This document shows positions 8,061 to 16,756 of a stretch of DNA of 39,179 nt, piece after piece; position 1 is the first letter of the stretch; each line of letters begins with the position of its first letter. This stretch comes from an uncultured Gemmatimonadota bacterium. Lineage in GTDB: Bacteria; Latescibacterota; UBA2968; UBA8231. Under the pieces are notes generated by a model, which was given only the letters and a program-made list of their open reading frames with translations, had not been told where the DNA came from and searched no databases. The position numbers were made by a program, and so were the translations under genes. The stretch spans positions 1 through 39,179 of the forward strand of contig CAITNQ010000144.1 in assembly GCA_903893785.1 (NCBI GenBank), in the 5' to 3' direction.

Positions 8061-8881
8061 TCAGGGGCCGCCGGAGGGGCCGGTTCGGCATCAGGGACGT
8101 CCGCGGTCGGCGGGGCGACCAGCAGGCGTAACGCAGCATGGGCGGCGGTCAACCCGAAAATCCCCGTGATCGTCGGCAGACTGCCCAATGTATTGCGGGG
8201 CCGGCCGCGGTCCAGGAGCGCAGCTTCACCCAGGCGTTCCGTGGGCGCGGCAATTGGCAGGGGGTGGGGCATGGGCTCGAGCGAATACACGCAGGTGAAG
8301 TCCAGGGGTACCCCCCGGCGGCGCAGGCGGCGACGCACCATGCGCGCCAGGTGGCAGTGGCACACCTCGTGCAGAGGCCCGGTCCTGATCTGCGTCGGGT
8401 CGAAGCGCAGCGCCGCGCCCAGGCAGCTGATCAGCGGCAGTCCGGCCGCTCGCGTGGCGGCGATCAGTTCGACCTTGGAGTTGAGTGAGTCGATGGCGTC
8501 GATAACCACATCCGGGGGATCGGGCCGGTGCAGGAAGCCGGCCACCGAATCGGCGTCGACGAACCCGTTGATCGCCTCCACGCGACACTCAGGGTTAATG
8601 TCCAGGACCCGGAGACGAGCCACTTCGCACTTGGGCTGGCCCAGCGTTGAACTCAGGGCGAACAGCTGCCGGTTCACGTTGCTGGGCGAGACGCGGTCGA
8701 AATCAACCAGGCGCAGCCGGCCGATGCCGGCTCGCGCCAGGGCTTCGGTGGCATAGGAGCCCACCGCACCCAAACCTACCACCAGCGCCACCGACTGGCG
8801 CAGGCGATGGCCGGCCACGGGGCCCAGCAGCAGCTCGATGCGGCTGAAGCGCTGCTCCCAACCCGGTCCGGCGGTGGTCAT
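8048..8881 (-). CDS. tcdA: tRNA threonylcarbamoyladenosine dehydratase (TcdA/CsdL)
   Basis: TcdA is an E1-like ATP-dependent enzyme that closes t6A37 of tRNA to the cyclic form ct6A. The 277-residue product has the adenylation motif GLGAVGSYA (36-44), the D60/D62 pair (VDFD) and SPSNVNRQ (about 65-72). The central VVIDAIDSLNSKVELI segment is typical of TcdA. A C-terminal tail of about 20 residues rich in Ala and Pro is not part of the fold. I chose the ATG at 8881 because it overlaps the upstream tatD-like stop by ATGA; a longer in-frame start at 8968 would add a low-complexity leader. It is the last gene of the exonuclease-recQ-tatD-tcdA operon. Confidence 0.88.
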   Translation of the reverse strand: MTTAGPGWEQRFSRIELLLGPVAGHRLRQSVALVVGLGAVGSYATEALARAGIGRLRLVDFDRVSPSNVNRQLFALSSTLGQPKCEVARLRVLDINPECRVEAINGFVDADSVAGFLHRPDPPDVVIDAIDSLNSKVELIAATRAAGLPLISCLGAALRFDPTQIRTGPLHEVCHCHLARMVRRRLRRRGVPLDFTCVYSLEPMPHPLPIAAPTERLGEAALLDRGRPRNTLGSLPTITGIFGLTAAHAALRLLVAPPTADVPDAEPAPPAAPDPRP

Positions 8882-9747
8882 GGCAGGTTCCACGCGGGTG
8901 GGTACAGGGGGCCCAGGAAAGCCCGGGTGTTGGCCGCCACCTGGGCCTGCAACGCCGCCGGTGAGCACTGCCGCAGGGCCGCGATCCCGGCGGCGATGGC
9001 CGGCAGATTGGCCGGGTGGTTGTGCCCGGCGGCAGCTGCAGGGAGGGCGTCGCGGTGGTGATACGCCGCCGGGGGCAGCATGTTGGGTGCGTCGGTTTCC
9101 AGCAGCAGACGCTCGGCGGGCACCTGCGGCAGGGCCCGTCGAGCGCGGCCGTACGCCGGGTTCAACACTGAACCCGAGAACGAGAAATAAGCCCCCAGGC
9201 GAGCCAGCTGAGGGATCAGCTCAGGGGCACCGCCGTAGGCGTGCAGCAGGAACACGCCACAGCCTGCAGGGCGGCGCTGGAGCACCTCCAACAGCCAGCC
9301 CCAGGCGCGCACGCAGTGGACGGTCGCCGGCCGCCCCAGGCGTTCGGCCAGGGCCAGTTGGGCGCTGAACAGCTCCTCCTGGCGCTGCCGGTCGAGCGGC
9401 TCGACGTGTTGGTCCAGACCGATTTCGCCCACCCCCGCCGGCAGGCGCTGGAGCTGCGCCTCCAGCCGCGCCAGCACGCTATCCGCAGCACCCGCGACGA
9501 ACCATGGATGGATGCCGAAGAACGGCACCACCGACGAATCTGCCCGGGCCAGGCGCTCGATCGCGGCCCAGTCGGGTTCCTCCGTGCCGTTGCAGACAAA
9601 GCCGCCGACGCCGGCGGACCGGGCCTGGCGCAGGACCTGGTCCACGTCGGTCCCGGCGGGATAGTCCTGCGGGTGCAGGTGGGCGTCCACCCACCCAACG
9701 GCCCCGGCTGCAGTCTGAGGAGGTGCACTCCCGGCGGCCGGCATCAT
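8878..9747 (-). CDS. TatD-family metal-dependent hydrolase/DNase
   Basis: TatD proteins are TIM-barrel metallohydrolases with 3'-5' DNase/RNase activity. Visible ligands are the HxH motif in DAHLHP, the GEIGLD segment, the His of TVHCVRAWGW, the His of FLLHAYGG and the Asp of LLLETDAPN. The product has 289 residues, with a short extension before the first strand. Overlapping ATG codons at 9747 and 9744 sit on the recQ stop; I use 9747 (ATGA overlap). Its place directly after recQ and an exonuclease gene fits a nucleic-acid role. TatD paralogues are many, so the precise job is open. Confidence 0.85.
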   Translation of the reverse strand: MMPAAGSAPPQTAAGAVGWVDAHLHPQDYPAGTDVDQVLRQARSAGVGGFVCNGTEEPDWAAIERLARADSSVVPFFGIHPWFVAGAADSVLARLEAQLQRLPAGVGEIGLDQHVEPLDRQRQEELFSAQLALAERLGRPATVHCVRAWGWLLEVLQRRPAGCGVFLLHAYGGAPELIPQLARLGAYFSFSGSVLNPAYGRARRALPQVPAERLLLETDAPNMLPPAAYHHRDALPAAAAGHNHPANLPAIAAGIAALRQCSPAALQAQVAANTRAFLGPLYPPAWNLP

Positions 9748-11870
9748 GCCTCGCCCCGCACCAGGGCCAGGAGCGCGGGACCGTACTGCTTGGCGATGGC
9801 GGGACCGATTCCGGAAACGGTCAGCAGGGCCTGCTGGCTGCGCGGTCGGGTGGTGGCCAGGGCCAGCAGGGCCCGGTCGGTCAGGATGCGGAACGCGGGC
9901 ACGCCCCGGCGACGGGCCTCGCGCACGCGCCAGGCCCGCAACGCCTCCACGACGGCGGTGCTGCCAAAGTCCGGGGTGGCCTCCTCCTCATCCGCCTCAG
10001 GTCGCGAACCCGGCCCCCCCGGCGACCGGGACGGGCGCGTACGCGCCGACGCACCGGCCGGGCGACGTCGCTTGCCGCCGGCCGGCGTGGCCCCCGGGCC
10101 CGCCGCCAGGCGGAGTCGCGGCAGGGCCGCGGCATCGGCATGGTGTCCGGCCGCCGTCAGACGGGCCCGCTCAAAGCGGATGGCCCGCCCCTCCTTCTCG
10201 AACGAATCCTCTTCCAGTTCGATCATGCCACTGCGCGCCAGGGCGCCGAGCAGCTGCTCGAAACCCCGCCGATCGAGGCCCGCCGGGGCATCACCGTCCT
10301 CGCTGATCTGGCGGAAGAGCTGGCCCGTGGTCAGGCCATCGCGGCGGCGCAGCGCCTCCAGCACCTGACCGGCCACCTCGGCCTCGACGGGCGTCATACC
10401 CCGTGTGCTGCCCACCAGCACCTGGCCGGGCGCGCACACGTCGCAGGTGCCACAGGGCTCGCCCGAATCCTCTTGGTCGCCGAAGTGGCGGACCAGATGC
10501 AGCATGCGGCAGTGGTGTCCCTGGGCGAAGCGGACGATGTCGTCTAGCTGCATCTCGCGGTGGCGCCGCTGCTCCGCGTAGGCGTGAGCCCACTGGTCGT
10601 GGCCACGTCGTGCTCGGCCTTCGGGGTCGACCCGGGCCCCGCCGTGTATCCACAGCTGCTCCAAGCCCCGCTCGACCACCTCGGTTTCAAGGCGCAGCCG
10701 TTGGCCGAGCTCCTCGGCGCTCTGCGGCGTGTCCGTCAATGCTTCGTGGATGTTGGCGACCACCTCGACCTGGGGATAGCTGCGCTCGTAGAAGAAGTCG
10801 TGGGTGCGACGGTCGCTGTACGAATAAAGCAGGAAGGCGCGTGAGGGCAGGCCATCGCGGCCGGCGCGGCCGATTTCCTGGTAGTACCCCTCCAGCGTTC
10901 CGGGGAGGCCGGTGTGAATGACCGTGCGCACATCGGGTTTGTCGATCCCCATGCCAAAGGCGATGGTGGCCACAATGACCTGCAACTGGCCGTTCTGGAA
11001 CGCCTGTTGCACGCGCTCCCGCGCGGCCGTCTCCATCCCGGCATGGTAAGAAGCCGCCGGCAGACTCGCCGACAGCTCCTCACCGAGCGCATCCGCGTCA
11101 CGCCGCGTGGGTGCGTACACAATGGCCGGTCGGCGACCCGGTTCGGCCAGCAGCGACGCGACTACTTCACGGCGGGCCGTGGGTCGGGCTTCGGCGACTT
11201 CGATGGCGATGTTCGTGCGGCGGAACCCGTGGACAAAACGCCGCGCCTCCGGGATTCCCAGCTGGGCAGCAATATCGTCCTGGACACGCAGGGTAGCGGT
11301 GGCGGTCAGGGCGATAACGGGCGTCGGCCGCAGCCCCGGCAGGCGTTGGCCGAGCATGCGGTAGTCGGGCCGGAAATCGTGCCCCCAATGGGAAATGCAG
11401 TGCGCCTCGTCGACCGCGATCAGGGCCAACCGCCGCTGTGCCAGGAGCTCCGGAAAACCCGGCACCGCCAGTCGCTCCGGGGCGATGAAAAGGAAGTCCA
11501 GTTCGCCGTCCAGGTATTGACGGCAGATCTGCCGCGAGTCGCCGCGGTCGCGCCCCGAATGGATGCGCTCGGCGCGCAGGCCCAACTCGACCAGTTTGGC
11601 TGCCTGGTCTTCCATCAGCGCGATCAGCGGCGACACCACCAGGGTCGTACCGCCCCGCGCCAACCCCGGCAGCTGGTAGCACAGCGACTTGCCGGCACCT
11701 GTCGGCATGATGAGCAGGACATCGGCGCCGCCATGCACCGCGCGGCACACCTGCTCCTGATAGGGACGGAACGAGGCCAGGCGGAAGCTCGCGCGCAGCA
11801 GGCGCAGCAGCACGTCGCCTTCACCTTGGGGCAGGGGCAGCTCTGTCTGGCTGGGGGCCGGCCGGCGCAT
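9744..11870 (-). CDS. recQ: ATP-dependent DNA helicase RecQ
   Basis: RecQ is a 3'-5' helicase that unwinds branched DNA during recombination and replication repair. The 708-residue protein has helicase motif I MPTGAGKS (55-62), motif II DEAH (154-157), the RecQ aromatic loop CISHWGHDFRPDY and motif VI QEIGRAGRDG. The Zn-binding RQC part follows, with its ligands in HHCRMLHLVRHFG and CGTCDVC, then the winged helix. An Ala/Pro/Arg-rich linker leads to a C-terminal HRDC domain (about 635-708, including SGIGPAIAKQYG). The start at 11870 overlaps the exonuclease stop as TGATG. The linker makes it longer than E. coli RecQ (about 610). Confidence 0.93.
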   Translation of the reverse strand: MRRPAPSQTELPLPQGEGDVLLRLLRASFRLASFRPYQEQVCRAVHGGADVLLIMPTGAGKSLCYQLPGLARGGTTLVVSPLIALMEDQAAKLVELGLRAERIHSGRDRGDSRQICRQYLDGELDFLFIAPERLAVPGFPELLAQRRLALIAVDEAHCISHWGHDFRPDYRMLGQRLPGLRPTPVIALTATATLRVQDDIAAQLGIPEARRFVHGFRRTNIAIEVAEARPTARREVVASLLAEPGRRPAIVYAPTRRDADALGEELSASLPAASYHAGMETAARERVQQAFQNGQLQVIVATIAFGMGIDKPDVRTVIHTGLPGTLEGYYQEIGRAGRDGLPSRAFLLYSYSDRRTHDFFYERSYPQVEVVANIHEALTDTPQSAEELGQRLRLETEVVERGLEQLWIHGGARVDPEGRARRGHDQWAHAYAEQRRHREMQLDDIVRFAQGHHCRMLHLVRHFGDQEDSGEPCGTCDVCAPGQVLVGSTRGMTPVEAEVAGQVLEALRRRDGLTTGQLFRQISEDGDAPAGLDRRGFEQLLGALARSGMIELEEDSFEKEGRAIRFERARLTAAGHHADAAALPRLRLAAGPGATPAGGKRRRPAGASARTRPSRSPGGPGSRPEADEEEATPDFGSTAVVEALRAWRVREARRRGVPAFRILTDRALLALATTRPRSQQALLTVSGIGPAIAKQYGPALLALVRGEA

Positions 11871-12478
11871 CAACGCTGGCGCGCCACCAGGTGGGCGACG
11901 TTCCACTCGACCGGCACCGGTACCGGCGTGCCGTCGCGGCGCTCGTACAGCAGGTGGCCGTGGTCGACCCCGTAGCGGAACAGGTCGCGCGTGACCCGCA
12001 CATCCTGGCGGCAGTAGTCTTCCAGCAGGTCCAGGCGGCCCTCGGTCCACCAAGTCAGGGCCTGCAACCCATCGGCCAGTTTGGGCACGCCCAGGGTCGC
12101 CTGGGCCAGCGCGTCGAGGCGAATGCGATGGCCCAGCTGCAGCCGCACATCGTAGAGGATATCGAGGGTGTTCAGGCGCCAGAAATCAAACGGCGTGTAG
12201 CCCCGCAGCACGGCGTAGTCAAAGCCGAGGACATTGAAGCCGATGACCAGGTCCGCGCGGCGCAGGTGCTCCACCAGCGCCTCTACCTGGGACTCATGGT
12301 AGACGACGAAGTCGTCCTGCCGGCTGTCCCAGCACACGGCCACCGACAACCCCATCCGGTGGGCCTGGTCCCAGCCACCGACCTCGGCGGCACTCCGCTG
12401 TGTCTCCAGGTCGAAGACCACCAGGTGGGGCCCCGGAGGGGGATCTGACCAGGGAGGATCGAAGAGCGACAGGGTCAC
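11870..12478 (-). CDS. DEDDy-type 3'-5' exonuclease (RNase H-like fold)
   Basis: The 202-residue protein has the exonuclease motifs D23 and E25 in VFDLET, D87 in GFNVLGFDYAVL and Y155-x3-D159 in DYCRQDVRVTRDLF. This is the DEDDy arrangement of DnaQ/PolB-like proofreading exonucleases. The fold often occurs as a C-terminal part of DEAD-box helicases of the YprA type; here it is free-standing and the next gene is recQ. The start codon is GTG at 12478; the ribosome site is weak. It is the first gene of the operon, and coupling to recQ by TGATG suggests the two act together. Confidence 0.8.
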   Translation of the reverse strand: MTLSLFDPPWSDPPPGPHLVVFDLETQRSAAEVGGWDQAHRMGLSVAVCWDSRQDDFVVYHESQVEALVEHLRRADLVIGFNVLGFDYAVLRGYTPFDFWRLNTLDILYDVRLQLGHRIRLDALAQATLGVPKLADGLQALTWWTEGRLDLLEDYCRQDVRVTRDLFRYGVDHGHLLYERRDGTPVPVPVEWNVAHLVARQR

Positions 12479-12688
12479 GGGGTCATCTCAGGGCAGGGGT
12501 GGTGGCCCGGGCGCGCCCACGTGGCGCCGGCGGCTCGGCCGCGAGTCAGCCCGTTCTGGCCCGGGCGCCGATAAGGTACGCAAAGCACGCCTGCGGGCCA
12601 GCGCGGGACCCGCGCGGCGTTGATCGCCGGCCAGACCGACGCTACCTTGTGGGCGAACCCGACCCGCGTTCCCGGAGGAGATGTCGAG

Positions 12689-14566
12689 ATGGTTACTGTG
12701 CAGGCCGATCTGCCGTACGTCCGTCCGCCCGAGTGGGCGCTGCTCGAACGCCAACTGATCGAACTGATGAACGGTGCTGTGGAACCCCTGCTCCAGCGCT
12801 ATGTGCGCGCCAACGGGGAGGTGCTCTGGCCGACGACAGAGGACTTCCAGAGCATCGACGGGCTCGACGACGCCTATGAGAGTTTCCACAACTGGCCCCT
12901 CTTCCAGGCGCTGGGGGGCGCGCCGCGGGTCGGCCAGCTCGCGCAGCGCGAGTTCGACGCCATCACGGCCCAGTTCAGCCGGTACGACACGGGTTTTGGC
13001 CACCCCATGGTGGTCGACGAGTTCGAACAGGGCTATGACTGGATGCACATGGGTGAGGGGTACACGCTGTTCTACCTGCTGTCCCTGGCCAATCCCGGTC
13101 ACCAGGTCAATGCAGAGCGCGCGGCCCGCTATGCCCGGCTGTTCACCGGCGAGCCCAACTACGATGCCGATCGACGCCTGCTCCGCTGTGCCCACCTGGG
13201 AAGCATGGGGCCGGCATACCGGAACTTCGAGCGTTACTACACCCGCTATGCCTATGCCTCGTGGAAACCCTGGCCGCTGCCCTTCCTCGATCTGCCCGGC
13301 ATCAGCACGGTGGAAGACCTGCGCGATCCGGCCAACGAACTTCGCATGGGCGCCGCCATTGTCGAACGCATGGCCCGCGGCGATGTGGCGGTGAACCTGG
13401 CCAGCACCAGCCTGGTGACGCATGCCTGCCTGCTTACCGGAGACGACGGCCTGCGCCGATGGGTGTTCGACTACGTGCAGGCCTGGATGGAACGGGCGGC
13501 GCGGAACGGCGGCGTCGTCCCCGACAACGTCGGCCCTGGCGGTCGCATCGGCGAATGCATGGGGGGCAAGTGGTACGGTGGCTATTACGGCTGGAGTTGG
13601 CCGCACGGCTGGCATACCCTGGGCGACGCCGTGGTCAGCGCCGCCCAGAATGTGGCGCTGTTGGCCGGCGATCCGACCTACATGGACTTTGCTAGGGCCC
13701 AGATCGATGCGCTGGTGGCCCAGGGACAGCCCAACGGCGGCACCATCAACGTTCCCCACTTCCACAACGACCGGGGTTGGGATGGCTACGCACCGCTGGC
13801 GGCGCGCTACCTGGCCCACCTGTGGACCACCACCATGGCGGCGGACGATCTGGAGCGGGTCCGGCGTCTGCGCGACCACGGCAGCCGGGACCACACGCGG
13901 GTCGTCGCTCATTTCAGCAAACACGGCGGCGGCCACGAGGCGGCCTGGATGGCCTGGTTGATGGGCGAGTACCCGGGTTACCCCGAAGACATCCTGCGCC
14001 ATACCTGCGGCCAGGTGTACCAGCGACTCGCGTTCATGCAGGACGACCGCCAGGACCCGGCCACCTATGGCGACTGGTACCTGCAGGTGCGCAATCCCAT
14101 TTTCGTCGAAGCGCTGGTGCAGCTGACCATGGGCGCGCCGCTGTTCAACTACAATGGCGGACTCCAGCTGGCGCGGCTGCGCCACTTCGATGGCCGCGAG
14201 CGGCGGCCGGGACTGCCCGCTGACACGGCCGCCCTGGTTCACGCATTGACGGACCGCAGCGCGGCGTTGGACCTGGTGAATCTGAGCCCCAACCAACCGC
14301 GCCAGGTCGTCGTGCAGGCGGGCACCTTCGGCGAACATCGGTTTACCGACGTGCGTTACGGGGTTCGGCAGGAAACGGGCGAGGCCACACCCTTTGCCAC
14401 CGAACTGGAATACCGCGCCCGCGTCGAACGCGAGACGGCCCCGCGTTCGGTGACCGTCAACGACCGCGCCTTCACGGTGGCGCTGCGGCCGGCGACCTGG
14501 GTGCGCCTGGAACTGGGCATGGAGCGTTTCGCCAACCGCCCCAGTTACGACCTGCCCTGGGAATAA
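12689..14566 (+). CDS. Large uncharacterised protein, probably an alpha/alpha-barrel enzyme
   Basis: I do not recognise this 625-residue protein. It has no signal peptide or membrane segment, so it is likely cytoplasmic. Conserved-looking aromatic and polar clusters include SFHNWPLFQALGG, YDWMHMGEGYTLFY, GGKWYGGYYGWSWPHGWHT and FSKHGGGHEAAWMAW. Helix-rich spacing between them resembles (alpha/alpha)6-barrel glycosidases or lyases. The last ~110 residues look beta-rich, as in the C-terminal sandwich of such enzymes. The start is secure: GGAGGAG at 12673-12679 precedes the ATG at 12689. It stands alone, divergent from the exonuclease operon and convergent with tolC. Glycan cleavage is a guess. 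Confidence 0.75.
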   Translation: MVTVQADLPYVRPPEWALLERQLIELMNGAVEPLLQRYVRANGEVLWPTTEDFQSIDGLDDAYESFHNWPLFQALGGAPRVGQLAQREFDAITAQFSRYDTGFGHPMVVDEFEQGYDWMHMGEGYTLFYLLSLANPGHQVNAERAARYARLFTGEPNYDADRRLLRCAHLGSMGPAYRNFERYYTRYAYASWKPWPLPFLDLPGISTVEDLRDPANELRMGAAIVERMARGDVAVNLASTSLVTHACLLTGDDGLRRWVFDYVQAWMERAARNGGVVPDNVGPGGRIGECMGGKWYGGYYGWSWPHGWHTLGDAVVSAAQNVALLAGDPTYMDFARAQIDALVAQGQPNGGTINVPHFHNDRGWDGYAPLAARYLAHLWTTTMAADDLERVRRLRDHGSRDHTRVVAHFSKHGGGHEAAWMAWLMGEYPGYPEDILRHTCGQVYQRLAFMQDDRQDPATYGDWYLQVRNPIFVEALVQLTMGAPLFNYNGGLQLARLRHFDGRERRPGLPADTAALVHALTDRSAALDLVNLSPNQPRQVVVQAGTFGEHRFTDVRYGVRQETGEATPFATELEYRARVERETAPRSVTVNDRAFTVALRPATWVRLELGMERFANRPSYDLPWE

Positions 14567-14582
14567 GGGCGCGGACCGCGAA

Positions 14583-16040
14583 TCACGGTCCCGTGAGCTG
14601 CTCCCACTGCAGCAGGGCCTGGCGGTGGTCGACCATGGCTCGCAGCAGGCTGACGCGGGCGCTGGCCAGGTCGTCCTGCGCATCGAGCACCTCCTTCACC
14701 GTCGCCAGCCCCAGCGCCAGCCGGGCCTCCTGGTCGTCGACACTGCGCTCGGCCAGGCCTACGGCGGCCTGGGCGACCTCGATGCGTCGGGCAGCAATAC
14801 CAATCTGGCGGTGCTGGTCGCGGACCTGCTGGCTGAGTTGGAGGCGTAGTTCGTCCAGCTGGATGGCGCTGCGCTGCTTTTCCAGCTGGCGCTGCGCCAG
14901 GGCCGCCTGGCTGGGGTCGTCGCCCAACGGCATGGACAGGCTGAGGCCGCCGCGCCAAGACCGCGAATCGGCCTGACCCAACTCCTGCAGGTTGTCGCCG
15001 GCATTGCCGCCCACGCCCGTGATGCCCACGGTGGCGTTCAGGTCCACCTTGGGCCGGGTCTGGTCGTGGGCCAGGGCCAGCTGGAGATCGAGGCGGCGGG
15101 CACCCAGCAGGGCCTGCTGGTAGTCAGTGCTGCCCGCCAGGGCGCGCTCGATGCCGGCCTCCACCGTGGCGTCAAACGGCAACACGGCCGGGCTGTCAGA
15201 GACAACCACCACCAGCGAGCCCGCGTCGGCCGCCTGGTCCAGGCCGCAGCGCGTCTTGAGCTGGTCCTGGGCCGCCATCAGACTGCCCTCAGCCACCACC
15301 ACCTCCTCGTCACGCCGCGCCACGGCCACTTCCGCCTGGAGGGCGGCGTTCCGGGTGCCGGTGCCCATGTCGGCCTGGGCCCGGGCCAGATCCAGCACCC
15401 GACGGGCGCCGGCGGCCAGCTGCCGACTGACATCCAAGCCCGCGCGAGCGCTGTACTGGTCCCAGTAGGCGCGCCCGACGCTGGCTCTGAGGGTGCGCAG
15501 TTTCCCGCGCAGCGCCAGTCGTGTGCCCTCGACACCATTCTGCGCCAACTCGATGCTGACGCGGTTGATGCGGCCGCGGCCGCGCCACAGGGGCTGGCTC
15601 AGGCTTAGTTCCAGACCCGAATTGTAAACCGGGTTCACGGAGAAGTAGGCGGCGTTGTTGGAGTACCGACTGGTACTGAACTGGGCCCCCACCTGGCCGC
15701 CGGCCAGGAGGGCCTGAGTCATGCCCAGCGACAGTCCCTGGCGGTTGCTGGTGGCCACGTCCACGGCCTCCAGTTTGGAGGTGGACGGCGAGCGGTCGCT
15801 CTGGTAGCTGGCGCCCGACGTGAGGTTGCGGCCGAAGCGGGCCCAGGCGGCTTGCAGGCTCAACGCCTCGATCTGCGTGTCCAGGCGCGCGGCCTGCAGG
15901 CCCAGGCTGTTCCGCGCCGCCAAGTCGACGGCTTGGTCCAGGGTGAGGGTCAGGCTCTGCTCCGCATGGGCGGCGGTGGCGGCCATCACCAGGCTCAGGG
16001 TCAGACTCAGGCGCCGAAGCGATTTGGCAAGCGACTTCAC
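14583..16040 (-). CDS. TolC-family outer-membrane efflux channel
   Basis: The 485-residue product has a clear signal peptide (MKSLAKSLRRLS, hydrophobic core, cleavage after AHA near residue 26). The mature protein has the two-fold repeat of long helices seen in TolC, with the typical opening LTLDQAVDLAARNSLGLQAAR. Each half includes a beta segment such as LSQPLWRGRG and LSLSMPLGDDPSQ. It starts with GTG at 16040, overlapping the stop of the ATPase gene (GTGA). It is the last gene of the macA-permease-permease-ATPase-tolC set and completes an envelope-spanning exporter. The convergent gene ends only 16 nt away. Confidence 0.9.
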   Translation of the reverse strand: MKSLAKSLRRLSLTLSLVMAATAAHAEQSLTLTLDQAVDLAARNSLGLQAARLDTQIEALSLQAAWARFGRNLTSGASYQSDRSPSTSKLEAVDVATSNRQGLSLGMTQALLAGGQVGAQFSTSRYSNNAAYFSVNPVYNSGLELSLSQPLWRGRGRINRVSIELAQNGVEGTRLALRGKLRTLRASVGRAYWDQYSARAGLDVSRQLAAGARRVLDLARAQADMGTGTRNAALQAEVAVARRDEEVVVAEGSLMAAQDQLKTRCGLDQAADAGSLVVVVSDSPAVLPFDATVEAGIERALAGSTDYQQALLGARRLDLQLALAHDQTRPKVDLNATVGITGVGGNAGDNLQELGQADSRSWRGGLSLSMPLGDDPSQAALAQRQLEKQRSAIQLDELRLQLSQQVRDQHRQIGIAARRIEVAQAAVGLAERSVDDQEARLALGLATVKEVLDAQDDLASARVSLLRAMVDHRQALLQWEQLTGP

Positions 16041-16735
16041 GGATTCCCCTCCCTGCCGCGGCTGACGGGGGTATCGGACTCGATGGCCCCGTCACGCAGA
16101 CGGATGAAACGCCGGGACCTGGCGGCAATGTCCAGGTCGTGGGTGACGACGATGATGGTCTTGCCTCTGGCCACCAGCTGCTCGAACAGATTGACGACCT
16201 CGTCGCCGGCCGCCGTGTCCAGATTCCCGGTCGGCTCGTCCGCGAGGATCAGGTCGGGATCGTTGGCCAGCGCCCGCGCCAGGGCGACCCGCTGCCGTTG
16301 GCCGCCGGACAACTCGTTGGGGCGGTGGTCGAGCCGGTCCGCCAAGCCCACCTGGGCGAGCAGTTCGGCCGCCCGGTCATGGCGTTGGCGACGCCGTGTG
16401 CCCCGATAGATGAGCGGCAGCTCCACATTACCCAGGGCGGTGGCGTGGGCCAGCAGGTTGAAGCTTTGAAACACGAACCCGATGCGGTCATTGCGGACTC
16501 GCGCCAGGTCATTGCGCCCCAGGTGCTGCACCGGACGGCCGTCCAAGAGATAGCGTCCCGAGGTGGGTGTGTCCAGACACCCCAGCAGGTGCATGAGCGT
16601 GGATTTCCCCGAGCCTGAGGGGCCGAGGATGGCGACGTACTCGCCGCGGCCAATGCGCAGATCGACGTCATACAGGGCCCGCACCTGCACCCGACCCATG
16701 GCATAGACTTTGGTGAGGCCTTCGGCAACGATCAC
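16037..16735 (-). CDS. MacB/LolD-type ABC transporter ATPase
   Basis: This 232-residue ATPase has Walker A GPSGSGKST (38-46), Q-loop VFQSFNLL, signature LSGGQRQRVALARAL (142-156), Walker B LILADEPTGNLD and the H-loop in VVTHDLD. The LNVELPLIYRG-type segment between Q-loop and signature is typical of MacB, LolD and FtsE ATPases that work by mechanotransmission. The start codon is GTG at 16735 with AAAGGA upstream. It serves the two permeases encoded just before it. Confidence 0.92.
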   Translation of the reverse strand: MIVAEGLTKVYAMGRVQVRALYDVDLRIGRGEYVAILGPSGSGKSTLMHLLGCLDTPTSGRYLLDGRPVQHLGRNDLARVRNDRIGFVFQSFNLLAHATALGNVELPLIYRGTRRRQRHDRAAELLAQVGLADRLDHRPNELSGGQRQRVALARALANDPDLILADEPTGNLDTAAGDEVVNLFEQLVARGKTIIVVTHDLDIAARSRRFIRLRDGAIESDTPVSRGREGNP

Positions 16736-16756
16736 GAGGCGTTCCTTTCAGTCATG

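Noticed and set aside
14570..14595. Terminator between the convergent 625-residue gene and tolC
   Set aside because: CGCGG-A-CCGCG has a loop too small to form a hairpin, and CACGG-TC-CCGTG lies within the tolC end; neither has a U-tract.
12488..14683. Minus-strand open frame of 731 codons
   Set aside because: It lies antisense to the 625-residue gene, which has a strong ribosome site and protein-like motifs. The antisense translation is rich in Val, Gln, His and Gly with no recognisable motif, typical for high-GC shadows.
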